A DNA stretch of 64,000 bases, taken from Echinarachnius parma. Its lineage: Eukaryota; Echinodermata; Echinoidea; Clypeasteroida; Echinarachniidae. The stretch spans positions 229,501-293,500 of the forward strand of contig JBAMJV010001353.1 of assembly GCA_037951105.1 (NCBI GenBank), given 5' to 3'. Made by a program: the position numbers and the translations under genes. This document shows positions 29,058 to 43,350 of this stretch, one piece after another. Each line of letters starts with the position of its first letter. Within the stretch, counting starts at the first letter, position 1. A model generated the notes under the pieces. It had not been told where the DNA came from and did no database searches. It saw only the letters and a program-made list of their open reading frames with translations.

Positions 29058-32000
29058 ATGATGTCAATGAGGATGATAGTGATAAAGAAGGGGACACTGA
29101 TGAGTTAGTAAAGACCACTTATTTTCTTATTTTCTTGTTATTAGCTTAGATAAAGATAATGAATGATAACCATGATAATGAAGTTAATGATGAAGAAGAT
29201 GATGATGATGATCAGTTAGTTACAATCACCCTTTTTCTAATTTCCACTTTATTCTTAGCTGACCTACACGATATCTGGTACTGGGTCCAATCAGTTCACC
29301 ATCTTCCAGACCAACAATGGAGGGGGTGCCATCACCTCTATCAGTCCACTGGACAGAGAGACCCAAGATTTCTATCAGCTCACTGTAAGTTGTGTATGGA
29401 ACGTTTTGTAATTACATTCACCTATTAACCCATTGCCTATATGGGAACATGGTGGGCTCTGCATTCCAGTATCTCTATGGGAATGGCAAAATCTAGTGGA
29501 ACCAGGAAAATGGAGGAGTGAATGTTAAACAATTAAGTGTAAAAAACATTTCATGTGATATTTTCTGTTTCTTCCGGATTAAGCCTGATTTCCTTAATTT
29601 TTGTTAGTATGCTGATTCTCTTTTAAAGGGGACCACCAGGCAAACGTAACTATATGTTTTGGTACCGTTGTGTGATGTAAAAAAGATGGCCAACATTTTG
29701 CATTAATTAATAAACAATGCTATTAAGTACCACCACTTACAGAACCATTAAGGCCTTATGGTTCACGCGTACGTTTGGAGACAATAGAATCATGGACGAT
29801 GCGTTCGTCCTAGACAAAAGGTAGTCTTTGTATGCAGACCCATGAACACATGTTGTAGTATGGTGATGCTTTTTTCCAACTATATGTTTTTTCTGGAAAC
29901 ATATTTTTCTAAACTTTTTGGCGGAATGGACTACTAAAAATGTTACCTTTTTAAAAATAAGAATATTATTTTTGGGTTGTGGTACCCTTTAATCCCTTGC
30001 CTACAAAATGTTGCATTTCCCTAAGAGTTGATACATGATACACCATGTTCCCATTTTGACTGGTTTAAGTTCTCAGTTTATATTTATAGTTCAGTTTGCC
30101 CTAAATAATATATGAATAATTATATCATATCTCAAACTCACACACAATTCATTTAACCTTCCCAATTTTGTCTCATTGTATTTCAACAGGTGACAGCCAC
30201 AGATGGTGGTAATCCTTCTAGGAGTGCCTCGTTCCCGTTCAACATCTCAGTGACTGACGTCAATGACAACAACCCTGTGTGGACAAGCTCTCTCTTCCAA
30301 GGATCAATCACAGAGGTGAGGACATATGTGACCGACAATAGCAAAACCCTGCACTTGTCAGTAATTCATGTTTTGAAGAAATGGGCATTTTTAGTTCTCA
30401 TAACAAGTGTAAACGACTTGTGATTGCAAAATTGAAACAATCAGATCTTCGCCAATTATTGACCAATTTGTTTGAACAAAGCATCAAATGAAAGCTTGTT
30501 ATGAGGACTTTTCTTTGTATGAAAATCTACATTTTGATTTTTACCGACAAGTGCAGGGTTTTGCTATAACCGGTCATATTTAGCAGTCTCTCTTATTGTT
30601 GAGTTAAAGGCCCACTCAGCTTTTGGAACAAAACATTTCAAAGGTCTATTTTTACCCATAAAAATATGTTAAGAAATTAGTTTGTGTTTTCCACATTATT
30701 CCACCTCACACACGATTGTTGCACAGGTAATCAAACATTTTATACACAATTATGACATTTGCAATCATCGAACAGTTAATATTTTAATAGCATGACGTAT
30801 AATCTTGTGGCAGCTTTGCTGAGACTTTGTCAGTTTTTCTGGGTATTGAGTTCCTCATAAAGTTTGAGCAAATTTCATAAATTTGTTCAGCTAACATGTG
30901 TTTAACATATGTTTTTTTAACTGGCTCGCCCCAGCCTCAGGGTAAAGACCTCTTAGAATTCACAGCAGGGGTTGTTTATTCAAAGAATAGAATAGACTAG
31001 CTGGGTCAGATATCTTGAATGAAATTTGGAAGAACTCAAGAGTCAGGCTACGCTACAAAGAACTAATGGCAATACAAACAAATATTTATTTTAATTAGAA
31101 GAATCTATTTGAAATTACGACTAGCCTATATTGGTTCTTTCACAAAAAATCATTCTTGCAGAACAATTTCACCTCGGACCCCATCGCCAGCGTCATGGTC
31201 CAGGATGTCGACTTGCCGTCATCAAACAACTTCCAGTACTCCATCATCAGTGGGAACCCAGATGGGCTGTTCCAAATCAACAACAATGGGGAGATTACCT
31301 TGACAACCTTGCTTGACCGGGAGATTCAGGACAGTTATCAGTTGACCGTGAGGCTACAGGATCTGACCAGTACGACTCCTTCTTTCCAGGTAAAAATGGA
31401 CAAGATTTATAGACTACTTTGTAATTATCCTTCTATAAATTTACACTGATTATTTATGTCAATATTCAATTCAATTCAATTCAGTTTATTCAACACTTGT
31501 CATAAAATACATCAAATGGATAAAATACAAAACTACAGAGATAAATAAACAATAAACTTGCTACATGACTGAGAAGTTAAGGACAGCTCTAAATTTACCT
31601 TTATGTTACAGGATCTGACCAGGACCCTGTCCTGAAGTGTAGCACTCTTATATATTCTTATTTGATACATGAACAATAGAAAACTATTATGATCTACAAA
31701 TCTGGTAAGCAGTGACCAACAGGATGGCTTGCTTAACTCAAGTTAGCAACATAACATCTTTATCATTCTCAAATGAACTGTAAATTTCATTCTCTTTTTC
31801 TTACATCAATACAGACTGAAACTCTTGTCCTGATTACTGTGGATGACATCAACGACAACACTCCCATCTTTGAGCCGTCCATCATCCGGGTCAACGTGAC
31901 GGAGGGCCCAACATCTCTCAACATCCCCGTTACCAGGGTAACCGCATCCGATATTGATGCAGGAGTGAACAGACAGATTGTCTACGCCATCACCTCGCAG

Positions 32001-35000
32001 GAACCAACATCACACTTTGAGATTGATGCCACGACTGTAAGCTATTAATTTTGAAATCATGCATAGCAAAACTGAATAGCATTGATTGATGTGATTTCAT
32101 TTAATTTTAATTTATTATTTCCCAGGTTCAGAAAAATTATAAAGAAATGCATTAATTAAACATTTATAACTAATAAATTAATGAACATATTAGTAATGTT
32201 TCCAATAGACATCTTTTCAGAACAGTAAGTGAAATAATAATGTCCAAATTCCATTAACTAACATAGGAGATAATGTACAGGACCATCAGTGTTGTAGATG
32301 TACAATAGGTCAATGCACAATTAATTTTTTTATTAATCTAAATGTATGATAGAAAACTATCAGAATATTTATGTTTACACTATGTAATCATATACATGTA
32401 CATGTATGTAACATAATGCTTGAAGTATGTCATGATGGAATGGAAATCTTAGTTTCTGTCTCATCATGTGTTAATTTTTTTCCAGGGTTTGATTACTACA
32501 ACTACTGCTCTGGACTGGGAGACTATCCCACAGTACACTCTGACAGTGACGGCTACTGACCAGTCTCCTACTGCACCCAGGACTGGCACTGCCACGGTAA
32601 GTGAAATACCCTTTTATACCCATCGTGCCACTATATGCATAGAGCCTACATGTATTCTGCATAATCCCCATTTACCACCTAAAACTCCCCCCATCCCCCC
32701 ACCCCCGTAGATGCTAGGTTTATTCGGAGGCCTTTCCCAGTGCACCTTTTTTATTTGAAGAAAATCTACCGGTGTACACAAAGACAATAAACTGAAAGGC
32801 AAAACCTCATGCTACGTAACATGTGCAATCACCAGTACGTGAATTCACGTTCGTATCCAGACTAGGTTTGTCTAATTTGACAAGAGGACCAGAGGAGATG
32901 AACTTCTCTGTTAGTATGGATGAATGTTATTACTGATCTTGTATATCATAAAGAGACGTATTCACCTAAAGTGCATGAAATATTGTTAATTGCATTGGAC
33001 TCTTTATGAATAATCACATCTGTTAAACTTTTTTTTCTAATTATCCAGCATACAATGTTATTAACAAAGTCTTCAAGGTTTGGATCTTTCTTTCGGGGTA
33101 GTGCTAAAGAGGGCTGCTGTGTTCGTGCTATACAATACTATTTTCTGAATTATACTCATGGCACATTCTTGACTTTTGATGAAATACAGGTCATTGTTTC
33201 GGTGAATGACATCAACGATGGAGCGCCCACTTTTGGCCAAGAGTTCTACGGACCATACTCGGTGCAGGAAGAAGTGTCCAATGCCTTCATAGACTCATTC
33301 TTTGCCACCGATACTGACCAAGGGTCATCTGGGATGGTCAGATACAGCTTGACCGGTCCCTATAGTGGTAAGTCAAGCACATCATAATGTAACTATGCAG
33401 ACATAAAAGAACTAAACGTATATTAAATTCATTTATAGTTAGACACAGGCCTGAGATATCACATGCCTTGTCCTAAATGTAGTGTCCAATGTCTTCTAGA
33501 CTGGTTCATTGTGACCGATACTGACTAAGGGTCATTTGGGATGGTCAGGTACAGCTTGACTGGTCCCTATAGTGGTAAGACAAACATCCTTACTCTGCTG
33601 ACATCAACCAACTACACTTACGTTGCATTCATATATATTTTGATAAAGACACATGCCTGGGATATCACTTACCTTGTTCTAAAAATGAATGTCCAATGCT
33701 TTCATTGACCTATTCAAGGGTCATCTGGGATGGTCAGGTACAGCTTGACTGGTCCTTATAGTGGTAAGACAAACACTCCATAGCTCTCATGACATTAACA
33801 CAAACTAAAACTTACTGATACAAACTAAACTAATGTTATGATGAAACAGGAATTGAGTCATTTATATGAACTGTAAATTTGAACAACTCTTTGAAAGGTA
33901 TGAGTCATTTATATGAACTGTAAATTAGAACAACTCCTTGAAAGGTATGAGTCATCTGTATGAACTGTAAATTAGAACAACTCTTTGAAAGGTATGAGTC
34001 ATTTGTATGAACTGTAAATTAGAACAACTCTTTGAAAGGTATGAGTCATTTGTATGAACTGTAAATTAGAACAACTCTTTGAAAGGTATGAGTCATCTGT
34101 ATGAACTGTAAATTAGAACAACTCCTTGAAAGGTATGACTCATTTGTATGAACTGTACATTAGAACAAGTCTTTGAAAGGTATGAGTCATTTATATGAAC
34201 TGTGAATTGGAACGACTCTTTTAATGTTGTACCATCATGCACGTACATGTACATGTATGAGACCATTATTGCATGACCTATTTTTATTTTGGTCTCTTTC
34301 TCTATGTCTCTTTCTACCCCCTATCTAGAACTGTTCAACATTCAGCCAATCACAGGAGTTCTCACAATCAAGCCAAACCAAGCCCTTGATTATGAGACAG
34401 TTACTGGTTTCAACGTCACCGTAGTAGCCACTGATCAGGGGTCTCCAGCGCTGTCATCTTCTGTAAGTTTGTGTTTAAAGGGGTAGTACAGTTTTGGTAA
34501 GGCTGATCTTTAGTAACCAAAACCTGCACAATAACATTACAAATTAATAGTTATAACTCCACCATGCTCAAAAAGTATAGAAAATTACAAACATCTCTAC
34601 TTAAAATTTAATTAATGAGTATGCATTAACCAAGTAAGAGGGCAAATAATTCCTCAAGATCTGGTGCACAACCAAAAAACGCTTTTACTCTCCAGCTTCA
34701 CATCTGGCTCTATGAGGGGTCAGCATTCCTTTGCCAGAAGATCTGAGCTTTCTTTTGTGGAGTTCAAAAAATGACTGATCTACATTGTCATAGCAACCGA
34801 TAGTGATGCGGGCATCTTTGGCGTAGACAGATTATGATTTTCTCTTTGATATTATACAAGATCTCCTTTTATCTCTAGTCAAATTTGTGTTTATTTCATT
34901 GGGGAATCTATTTTTGTTGGAGAATAGAAGTTATCCCATTGACTACGGGAACAGAGTGGGTTGTGAACAAAGTCTATGGAGATTTCAGAATCTGGTAGTG

Positions 35001-38000
35001 AACAGGGCATTCTTGATTATCTTATTTTTTTAATTATTGAATTCAGACTGTAGTGGGCATAGATGTGATCAACATCAACGACCACAACCCAGAGTTTGCA
35101 GGAACACCCTACACCATTGAAATCAGCAAGAACATCACAACCGGCTCACTGGTCTATATCGTCAGGGCAACGGATGGTGATGCGGGCATCTTTGGGGAGG
35201 TGGGATACCAGATCATCGATGGCAACATTGGTGGCATCTTCAGGATTGACAATACGGTAAGTGTCATGTCATGTCGGAAACGGTTACATTTTACTACTCT
35301 ATTTGATTTGATTTTCTATAAATTAATGAAATGAATATGAGAATGAAATGTGTAAGTGTTTCGTTGAATAACTTCTAACAATGTAGTGTCAGTTTTTTTG
35401 TCTGTGATTATGTCCATCCTTGACAAAAACTGAAATAAGGATCATGGTTAGCACATAACTCTTAAAACAAATTGGTAGAGAAATTTGCCTTCCAAAAGTT
35501 CAGTAACTGAAATCTTTGTATGCTTTTCCCTTTTACCTGCAGCTTTGTCAAATGATAAGAAAGCCTACATTTTCATCATCATACTTTGTTCTCATTTCAG
35601 AGCGGTCAAATCTTTGTGGATGGTAGCCTTGAGACTGGCACGTATCGACTGATTGTGCAGGCTAGAGATACTCCTGGCAACATCCCTCAATCTAGAACAG
35701 TAAGTATATACACATGATAGGAATGATACACCGGGTGAATTTTAAAAAGATAATAATGTAGTTTTCTAGAAATGTGTTGTGTCGCCTAATTGCCCGTGAA
35801 TTTGTCCACAGAATTTCTTGTGATGATTTGTACTAATTGGGAGATTGAAAGATACATTACTTAGCAAAACATACCTTAATCTAGAACAGTAAGTATGATT
35901 ATAATATGAATGACACTTGGGGGCAATCTTCTTCATAGTTTTTAGAAAATTGTTTAGAAAAAAAATAATGGAGATGTTATCTCCAAAGATTTACAAAATG
36001 TTTATTATTCTTAGTCTTCAATTATACATGTAGTTCTATATGTTATCTAGTAAAAGATAATCGTTTATTCTTCTTATTAAAAAATAATTATAAAGGCATT
36101 GATGATTAGCCTGTTCAAGACTGGTCCCTAAAATACTCAGGCTTGGGTCAATAGAGAATACATGTTATAGCAAAACTAATCAGTTCTGAGCGGGTTAAAT
36201 TAAATTTCTTTATGTACTTTCTTTCTTTCCCTACACCTATTCACAGCAAACGGGGACAGTAACAATCGTGGTAACCGATATTGGAGATCTGAAGCCCTCG
36301 TTCCCGGGCAGTTCCCTCTTCACTGGCAATGTCTATGAAAACGCTCAGATTGGCTCCATCATCCCAATGGTAAGAAAGGCTTAAATACCTTTAAAACCTC
36401 AAAACCTGTCTAACCTTTACAAAACTTTCTTTAAGAGACCATTTACAGCTGTATGATGGGCTGATATACATTGTCTCTAGTCCACCTAAATATAACACAG
36501 ATCTGAAGTCAACATTCATAATCAGTTCTCTATGTTGACTATATTGATCAATCCTTTTTGTGGTTTTTATTGATAAGTTTGAAGTAGGGCTTATAGAAGT
36601 GTCGCACAACATGTAGTAGACGAAAATGAGACGTAGACCAAATGTTCAAATTATCTTGCAGAAGTCATTGGTAAGTTTGTTTTCACATGGATTCAAAATT
36701 AACAAAAAGTTTCAGTATTTTAGAAAGAACCAACACTAAATGCCTAGATCACAAATGATCCGGGCGCCGTACGATTTTTCTCCCTATGGCGGATTTTCTA
36801 CGATTTTGGGAAATTGTGATATCGTACAATGTCTGTGGTATCTTAGAGTAGCAGTCACATATTTGCCAGGACCTGTACGATGACTTTTGGCTTAAAATAA
36901 AGCATAAGTTGCATGGCTCCCGTGAACACAATCTTTAGTGCCTGTACTGGTGGCTTACAGTGCTCTTGCGGTGACTCCACGGGACCCGTACGATTTGTCA
37001 AAATCGTACGATATTCGAAAAAAGGTTGCGGTGTCCGTGCTGTGCCCGTGCGGCAAGTAAACAAAATTGTACGATGCATTTAAAAAAAAAACTCTGCGTT
37101 AAACAATTATTTTACATCGTACAGCGAGGAAAAATGCAACGGCGACCGCACGATAGCCATGGCACCCTTGCTGGCACTGCAAGATTTTCGCAAGATATCA
37201 CCTAAAAATGGCATCGTACGGGCGCCGTATCCCAAATCGGAGCATCTGTGACCTAAGCATAAAGTAAACCTTCATTTTCCATTTGTAGATCCCACCAGTG
37301 ATTGCAATTGACAGTGATGCTACGGGGCAGCTGACATACACCATCACAGGAGATGAAGCCCAGGGATTCTTCATGAACCCAATCTCAGGTAGGAAAACAA
37401 ATCATGCTCCTAAATCCATTTAGTATCTATCTTATATTATACATGTAGGTACACCTATTTTGTACAATATTGTATATTGATCTTACTAGTAAAATGATAA
37501 CTGTTTATAACTGATGTCTTTATTCAAAACTTTTTTTTATTATTTGACCTTTGTATCTATGTTAATGACAGTGAAGTAAAATACATTTGAGTTGACCATC
37601 ATCATTACTGATTCGATGGGTGTCTAAGCAGAGGGCACGGTTCGCATTAGATTGTATAATTCTTTGTTATTAGTATTATGTTAGACAGAAACTCTACAAT
37701 TCTTAAAATATGAATTGCGATTTACTCTCATATACACAGCAGATATCAAGGTTAATGCCAATTTAGACAGAGAAACAAAAGATTTGTATCGGTTTACTCT
37801 ATGGGTCTGACATGAGGGTATATGTTTACCTTGAAATATATATCTATATTGATAGTATTATATTATGCAGAGAAATTCTACGATACTGTAAATATAAATT
37901 ATCATTTCATTTTGTCATGAACAGCTGATGTCCAAGTCAATGCTGCTTTGGACAGAGAAATGAAAGACTTATATGAGTTCACAGTCATCGCCACCGACTC

Positions 38001-41000
38001 TATGGGTCTGACTGCAGAGGGCACTATTCGCATTAACATCCTGGACTACAATGACTTGACGCCGACATTCAACGATTCAAACTATGAGTTCACCATCCCA
38101 GAGAACTCACCAGGAGGTGAGAATTAACATTCATTCATTGGTGAAGAATTTTGCTGAAATAAACTTTAATTTGACAAATTGTATTATGCACCCTGGCTAG
38201 CTCTAGACAGGTTGAAAATGAAATGTAAAATACAACAGAATTATTACACATTTAGCAGCAGAAATATCTAAATAGGTCAAATTTTGGTACATTTCAACTG
38301 ATATTTTAGTTTGTGTAAAGACGTTTGACCCATTTCATCACCATCATTATATTTTATGGTATCTCATCAATATCTTGATATTAATATCTTGTTAGTTAGA
38401 CAAGTAAATCTACATGAATGAATAAATGAAAGAAAACAGCAACAAAACATTGGATTCCAAGGGAATCAAACATATAGAGTGCTAGAACGGAATTATACGT
38501 TGAACTGGCTAGTTTGGTAATCATGCTTTCTTTCTGTAGTTAATTACATGTATTTATAATTTTGAAAATATGATTTGTCTGTCTTTTTCCCGAAAAAGGT
38601 TTCTATATTGGTACTGTCGCTGCCTACGACCTGGATGGTGATGCGGTCAACTTCTTTATAAAGACTGGTGGGGAGGATAAGTTTGAAGTCAATCCCACAA
38701 CCGGGATCATTACGGTAAGTAAATATCGTTATTGAGTGAGGAGAGAGAAGGTTATTGAGTTACTTTTTAGGCAAAATTGTCTTCTGCATACCATCTTACA
38801 TGTATATGTTTGTTTGTTTGTTTGTTGTTGTTTTTGGTGGGGGGTTGGCAAATTAATAGTTCATTCCATTTGAACATAAAAAAATTGCTCACAGATCTAT
38901 GCCAGGTTAGCCTCCTCTATGTAGGGACACATTTTTCAGATAAAACTTCTAGTATATTTGCCCACATACAGGGAGAAGTTGTGTTTAAACTCAAGATCAT
39001 TGGAAAGCACACACCCTAACCAATCTTTCCACAACCCCTCTACCAGTACCTCTATCAGTATTTATGCCAAATTAATAATTGCTCTCATAATTATGTGCGG
39101 ATGTTATATAACCTCTTTATGTACATGTATAGGTTGCACCTGGTGCTAATCTGGACAGAGAGGAGAAGTCTGTGTACACCCTCACGCTCTCCGTCTCCGA
39201 CTTGCGCAACCCCCCTCTGAGCAGCACCGCAACGGTCGTCATCAATCTCTCTGATGTCAACGACAGTCCTCCGACCTTTGACCCAACGTTGATTGACCAA
39301 ACAGTGTCCATCTCTGAAGGTTCACCTAGCAACACGCTCGTTACCACTGTGATCGCAACTGATGCTGATATCGATTCCAGCCTCGCGTACGAGGTGCAGT
39401 CGGTGGTGATCTACGATCAGGATGGCAACGATGTCACGTCGATGTTCGACTACCGGACCTTGTTTAGTCTGAACTCGGTCAACGGCAGTATTGTTCTTGT
39501 CAATCCAGTCGACCGGGAAGTGACAGAACGTTTCGTGTTCACCATTTCTGCGAGGGATATCAACTCACTGGATGCTGCTCTCGGAGTAACTCAAGAAAAC
39601 GGTAAGTATGTTACATAAGTTAACCACAAAAAATTAGGGATAAATTATTCACCTGCATAACCAGGCAAGAGGACGTGTTTGTCACCAATGCCAGGATCTG
39701 TCAAGGCACTCTGATTGATTAAATGTAATAATATTCACATCAATCTTGAAATTTCCCCCTTTTTTCTTTTTCCAATTGTGAATAACAGTCGTGATAGGTG
39801 ATGTCAACAACAAAAGTCCCACATTCCAGCCTCCTGGTATGGACATCATGGTTCTGCAACTCCCAGAATCCATTGGTGCTGCCAATTAAGCTTCTCTCAT
39901 TCAATAATGAATGTAGTAATGGTTGTTTAAAGTTATTAAATATGACAATATTCAAATAAATCTTGAAATTTACCCTTTTTTCTTTATCCAATTGTGAATT
40001 ACAGCTCAGGTAACAGTTGTGATTGGTGATGTCAATGACAACAGCCCGACATTCCAGCCTCCCAATACAGACATGATCATACTTCAGCTCCCAGAATCCT
40101 TCGGTGCGGGTGTGCCGATCCCTGGCAGCATACTAGCCTTGGATCCAGACGCAGGACTCAATGGAATGGTCATGTATATGATAGATGGGGATACGAGTGG
40201 ACTGCCACTGACGATCAATGAAAATACAGGTAATGCCATTTTCATGAATTGTAGAATAAAACAAATAAAATGATTGAACGTTATCTTTTACTGGTTTGCC
40301 AATCCCTGGCAGCATTGTAACCTTTGATCCAGACGCAGGCCTCAATGGAATGGTCATGTATGTCATAGATGGGGATACGAGTGGACTGCCACTAACTATC
40401 AATGAAAATACAGGTATGGCATGCCTTAATTAATGAAAAAGGAATAGTTAAAAAATGCTATTTTATGGGTATATCATACATAACAGCCTTGGATATAGAT
40501 GCAGGCCTCAACAGAATGCTCACGTATGTGATAGATGATGATACGACTGGTCTGCCATTGATGATCAATGTACGGTTATGGCTGAAAGTGTTAATGTTTA
40601 TGTAATTCCACTTCAATCACAATTTGTGTGTGGTTCAATCAATGACAACTTATGGCTTATTTCATCCAGATGGGTCACATATTCATATTATGACTTTAAT
40701 AATATCTATATAAGATGTGAAATGACTCTTGGTATTTGAGAATACTGGGTACAAATTTGTTAATAATTACAACATGACTTTTAATTGTTGGAGGGCTGAT
40801 ATTTTTTTTTTGGCAAAGGATAAACAAAGTAACTTGATATTTGGGTACGTTAATCTGCTCCTTGCTGGATTTTGCAATCTAAGTATAACTTTCTAGTATA
40901 ACGCCCCCCATTCAAGAGTATTTGTGGCTTATTGGGTTGAACATCAGTATAGCAATCCGGAGGTCTTGGTTTCGATTCCCAGCAAAGTCTTTTTTTTCAA

Positions 41001-43303
41001 TCATTCTAAATATTAATAGTCAGTTTCCTCTGTGTTTGAATAAAATAACTATTTTGATGCGCAGAGAAATGAATTAAAAAAAAGAAGGCTGATTGCTGTC
41101 AAAGAGATTTATCTATGGAGAATGTGTACTATACTACAATCAATCAACTTTAGATATTTTTCCCCTCTGCCTATGGGAACCTATGTAGCATGTATTCTTT
41201 GGCAAACTTTTTAAAAAAGGGGTGAAGAGTTAATTTTGATGTTAATATTTACATTTAATCCACACAGGTCAGCTGACCCTCCTACAAAACGTGGACCGAG
41301 AAACACAGCCCTGGGTCAACTTCACGCTCCTGGCCGTTGACAAGGGGACACCATCCATGACCACCAGCATACCGGTCCACATCGAGATCGTCGACATCAA
41401 CGACAACAACCCCGTCTTCAGGTTGCAGGAATACAAGGCCGAGATCAAGGAAAGCGCCACCATTGGCTCGTTTGTGTACAACCTCAACGCATCAGACCTG
41501 GATATTGGAGGGAACGGACGTGTTACGTACAGCCTTGGTGGGGGGAACGGGAAGTTTACCATTGACCCAAATACTGTGAGTAATTTTATCTGGATCATTT
41601 TGTTATAGGTGGCATTTAATCATAATTCACATCTTGACTGTATATGTAAGGGACAAAACTAGAGACTCATCGCAATATTTGCTTCTTGTAAAGATATGGT
41701 TAATTACTAAGCTGTAATTATATGGTCTTATTCTTTCATTATCCTTTAATTAACACAGAAGTAGCAGTTAGCACAATCAATACTAGAACTATGAATGTAT
41801 ATATATAGGGTTGTTTATTTAATCCATTGTAATGAATTAATGAATACAAAATATGTTTTTCTGTTCATTCTCAGAGTGGTAATGCTAGTTGTTAATAATT
41901 TCATCTTCATTTAATTATTTACTGCCTTTTTTTTTCTTTATTCAGGAGTGATAATCCTTCTGGACAGACTCATCTTATTCTATGTGTTTTTCTTTTATTA
42001 TCTTCTCAGGGAGTGATAACTCTTCTGCAGCCAGTTGATAAAGGAACCCAAACAGACCACATCCCGACTGTGTTTACATAGAGAGTTATCACAAGTTTTG
42101 CATCTTGTAAAGCAAGGATTTTAATACTAAGCCGTAATCATGTGGTCTTATTCTTTCATTATTTTCTCAGGGAGTGATAACCTTACTGCAGACAGTGGAC
42201 AAGGAAACCCAGGCAGAGCACATCCTCACTGTGTTTGCCAAGGACAACCCTGGCGATTCAGAGGATAGTCGTACCGGATCAACAACTGTAAGTTCCTTTA
42301 CTGCACCACTTTAGAGACTATGATACAAGGTGTTCCAGCAGAACAAATGTTTCTTTTTTTGGGGGAAAAGACAACCTAGAAGATAGTAGAACAGTGTCTA
42401 CCATAGTTCGCTGCCCGAACCGCCTGCACATTGCGAGCTCAGCTCAGCCAATAGCTGCCGTTATCGCTCACTCAGCTGATAGCTGCCGTATGTAATATTA
42501 GAACCTGCAGACGGTTCGGTCGATTATGTATCTTTTCCTCCGCGAAACGTAAGCATAATGTTAATTAGCTGGCAACTAGCCAAACGTGATTGGCTGCGGG
42601 CATTATGACGTAGCGCGATGAGTGTGGCAATCGTATACAAAATGCTGCTTGCTCATGAATAATGATTGACGTGCGCTGCGAAGCGGGGATTTTTTCCACG
42701 CCCAATCCCAACAAAATCGTCAGGACGTGGTTTTGGAGCTAGGAAAGGGGAATTACGGACGTAACGATAGTAGCGTTAGCGCCCGTTTAGCTCTGAGTGG
42801 TGTGCATATGTAGGTGGTGTGTGTTCACAAATCACGTCCTGAATCTGGACTATGTCTACCACTGTAAGTCATTAAAATTAAAAAAAACCTTCAAACGCAT
42901 GTAGTAGTCATAAAGCTATTGACCCATCCAGACCTTTTATAATCATGAAAACTTTGAAGCACATGAATATACATGTATTAAACGCATTTTGTTAGAATTT
43001 ACGCATGGATTGAACAAAACTTGTAAGTCATTTATACTGCATGTATCTTGTGGGAACTTAAATTGTGATTAAATCATACACAACATGTTATTTCTTATTC
43101 TTACAGCTGACTGTAAAGGTACTGGACGTCAATGAATTCCCACCAGTGGTCGTTCCCCCAATCTTTACCATCAACGAGGGCGGGAGTGCGGGTCAGTCTG
43201 TTGGTGTTATCGATGCGTATGACCCCGATCTACCGGACAACCCAAACCAAACCCTCTACTACGTCATTGTCAACTCACAGCCTGGAGGTATGTTTGTTTG
43301 TTA

Positions 43304-43350
<47 letters not shown>

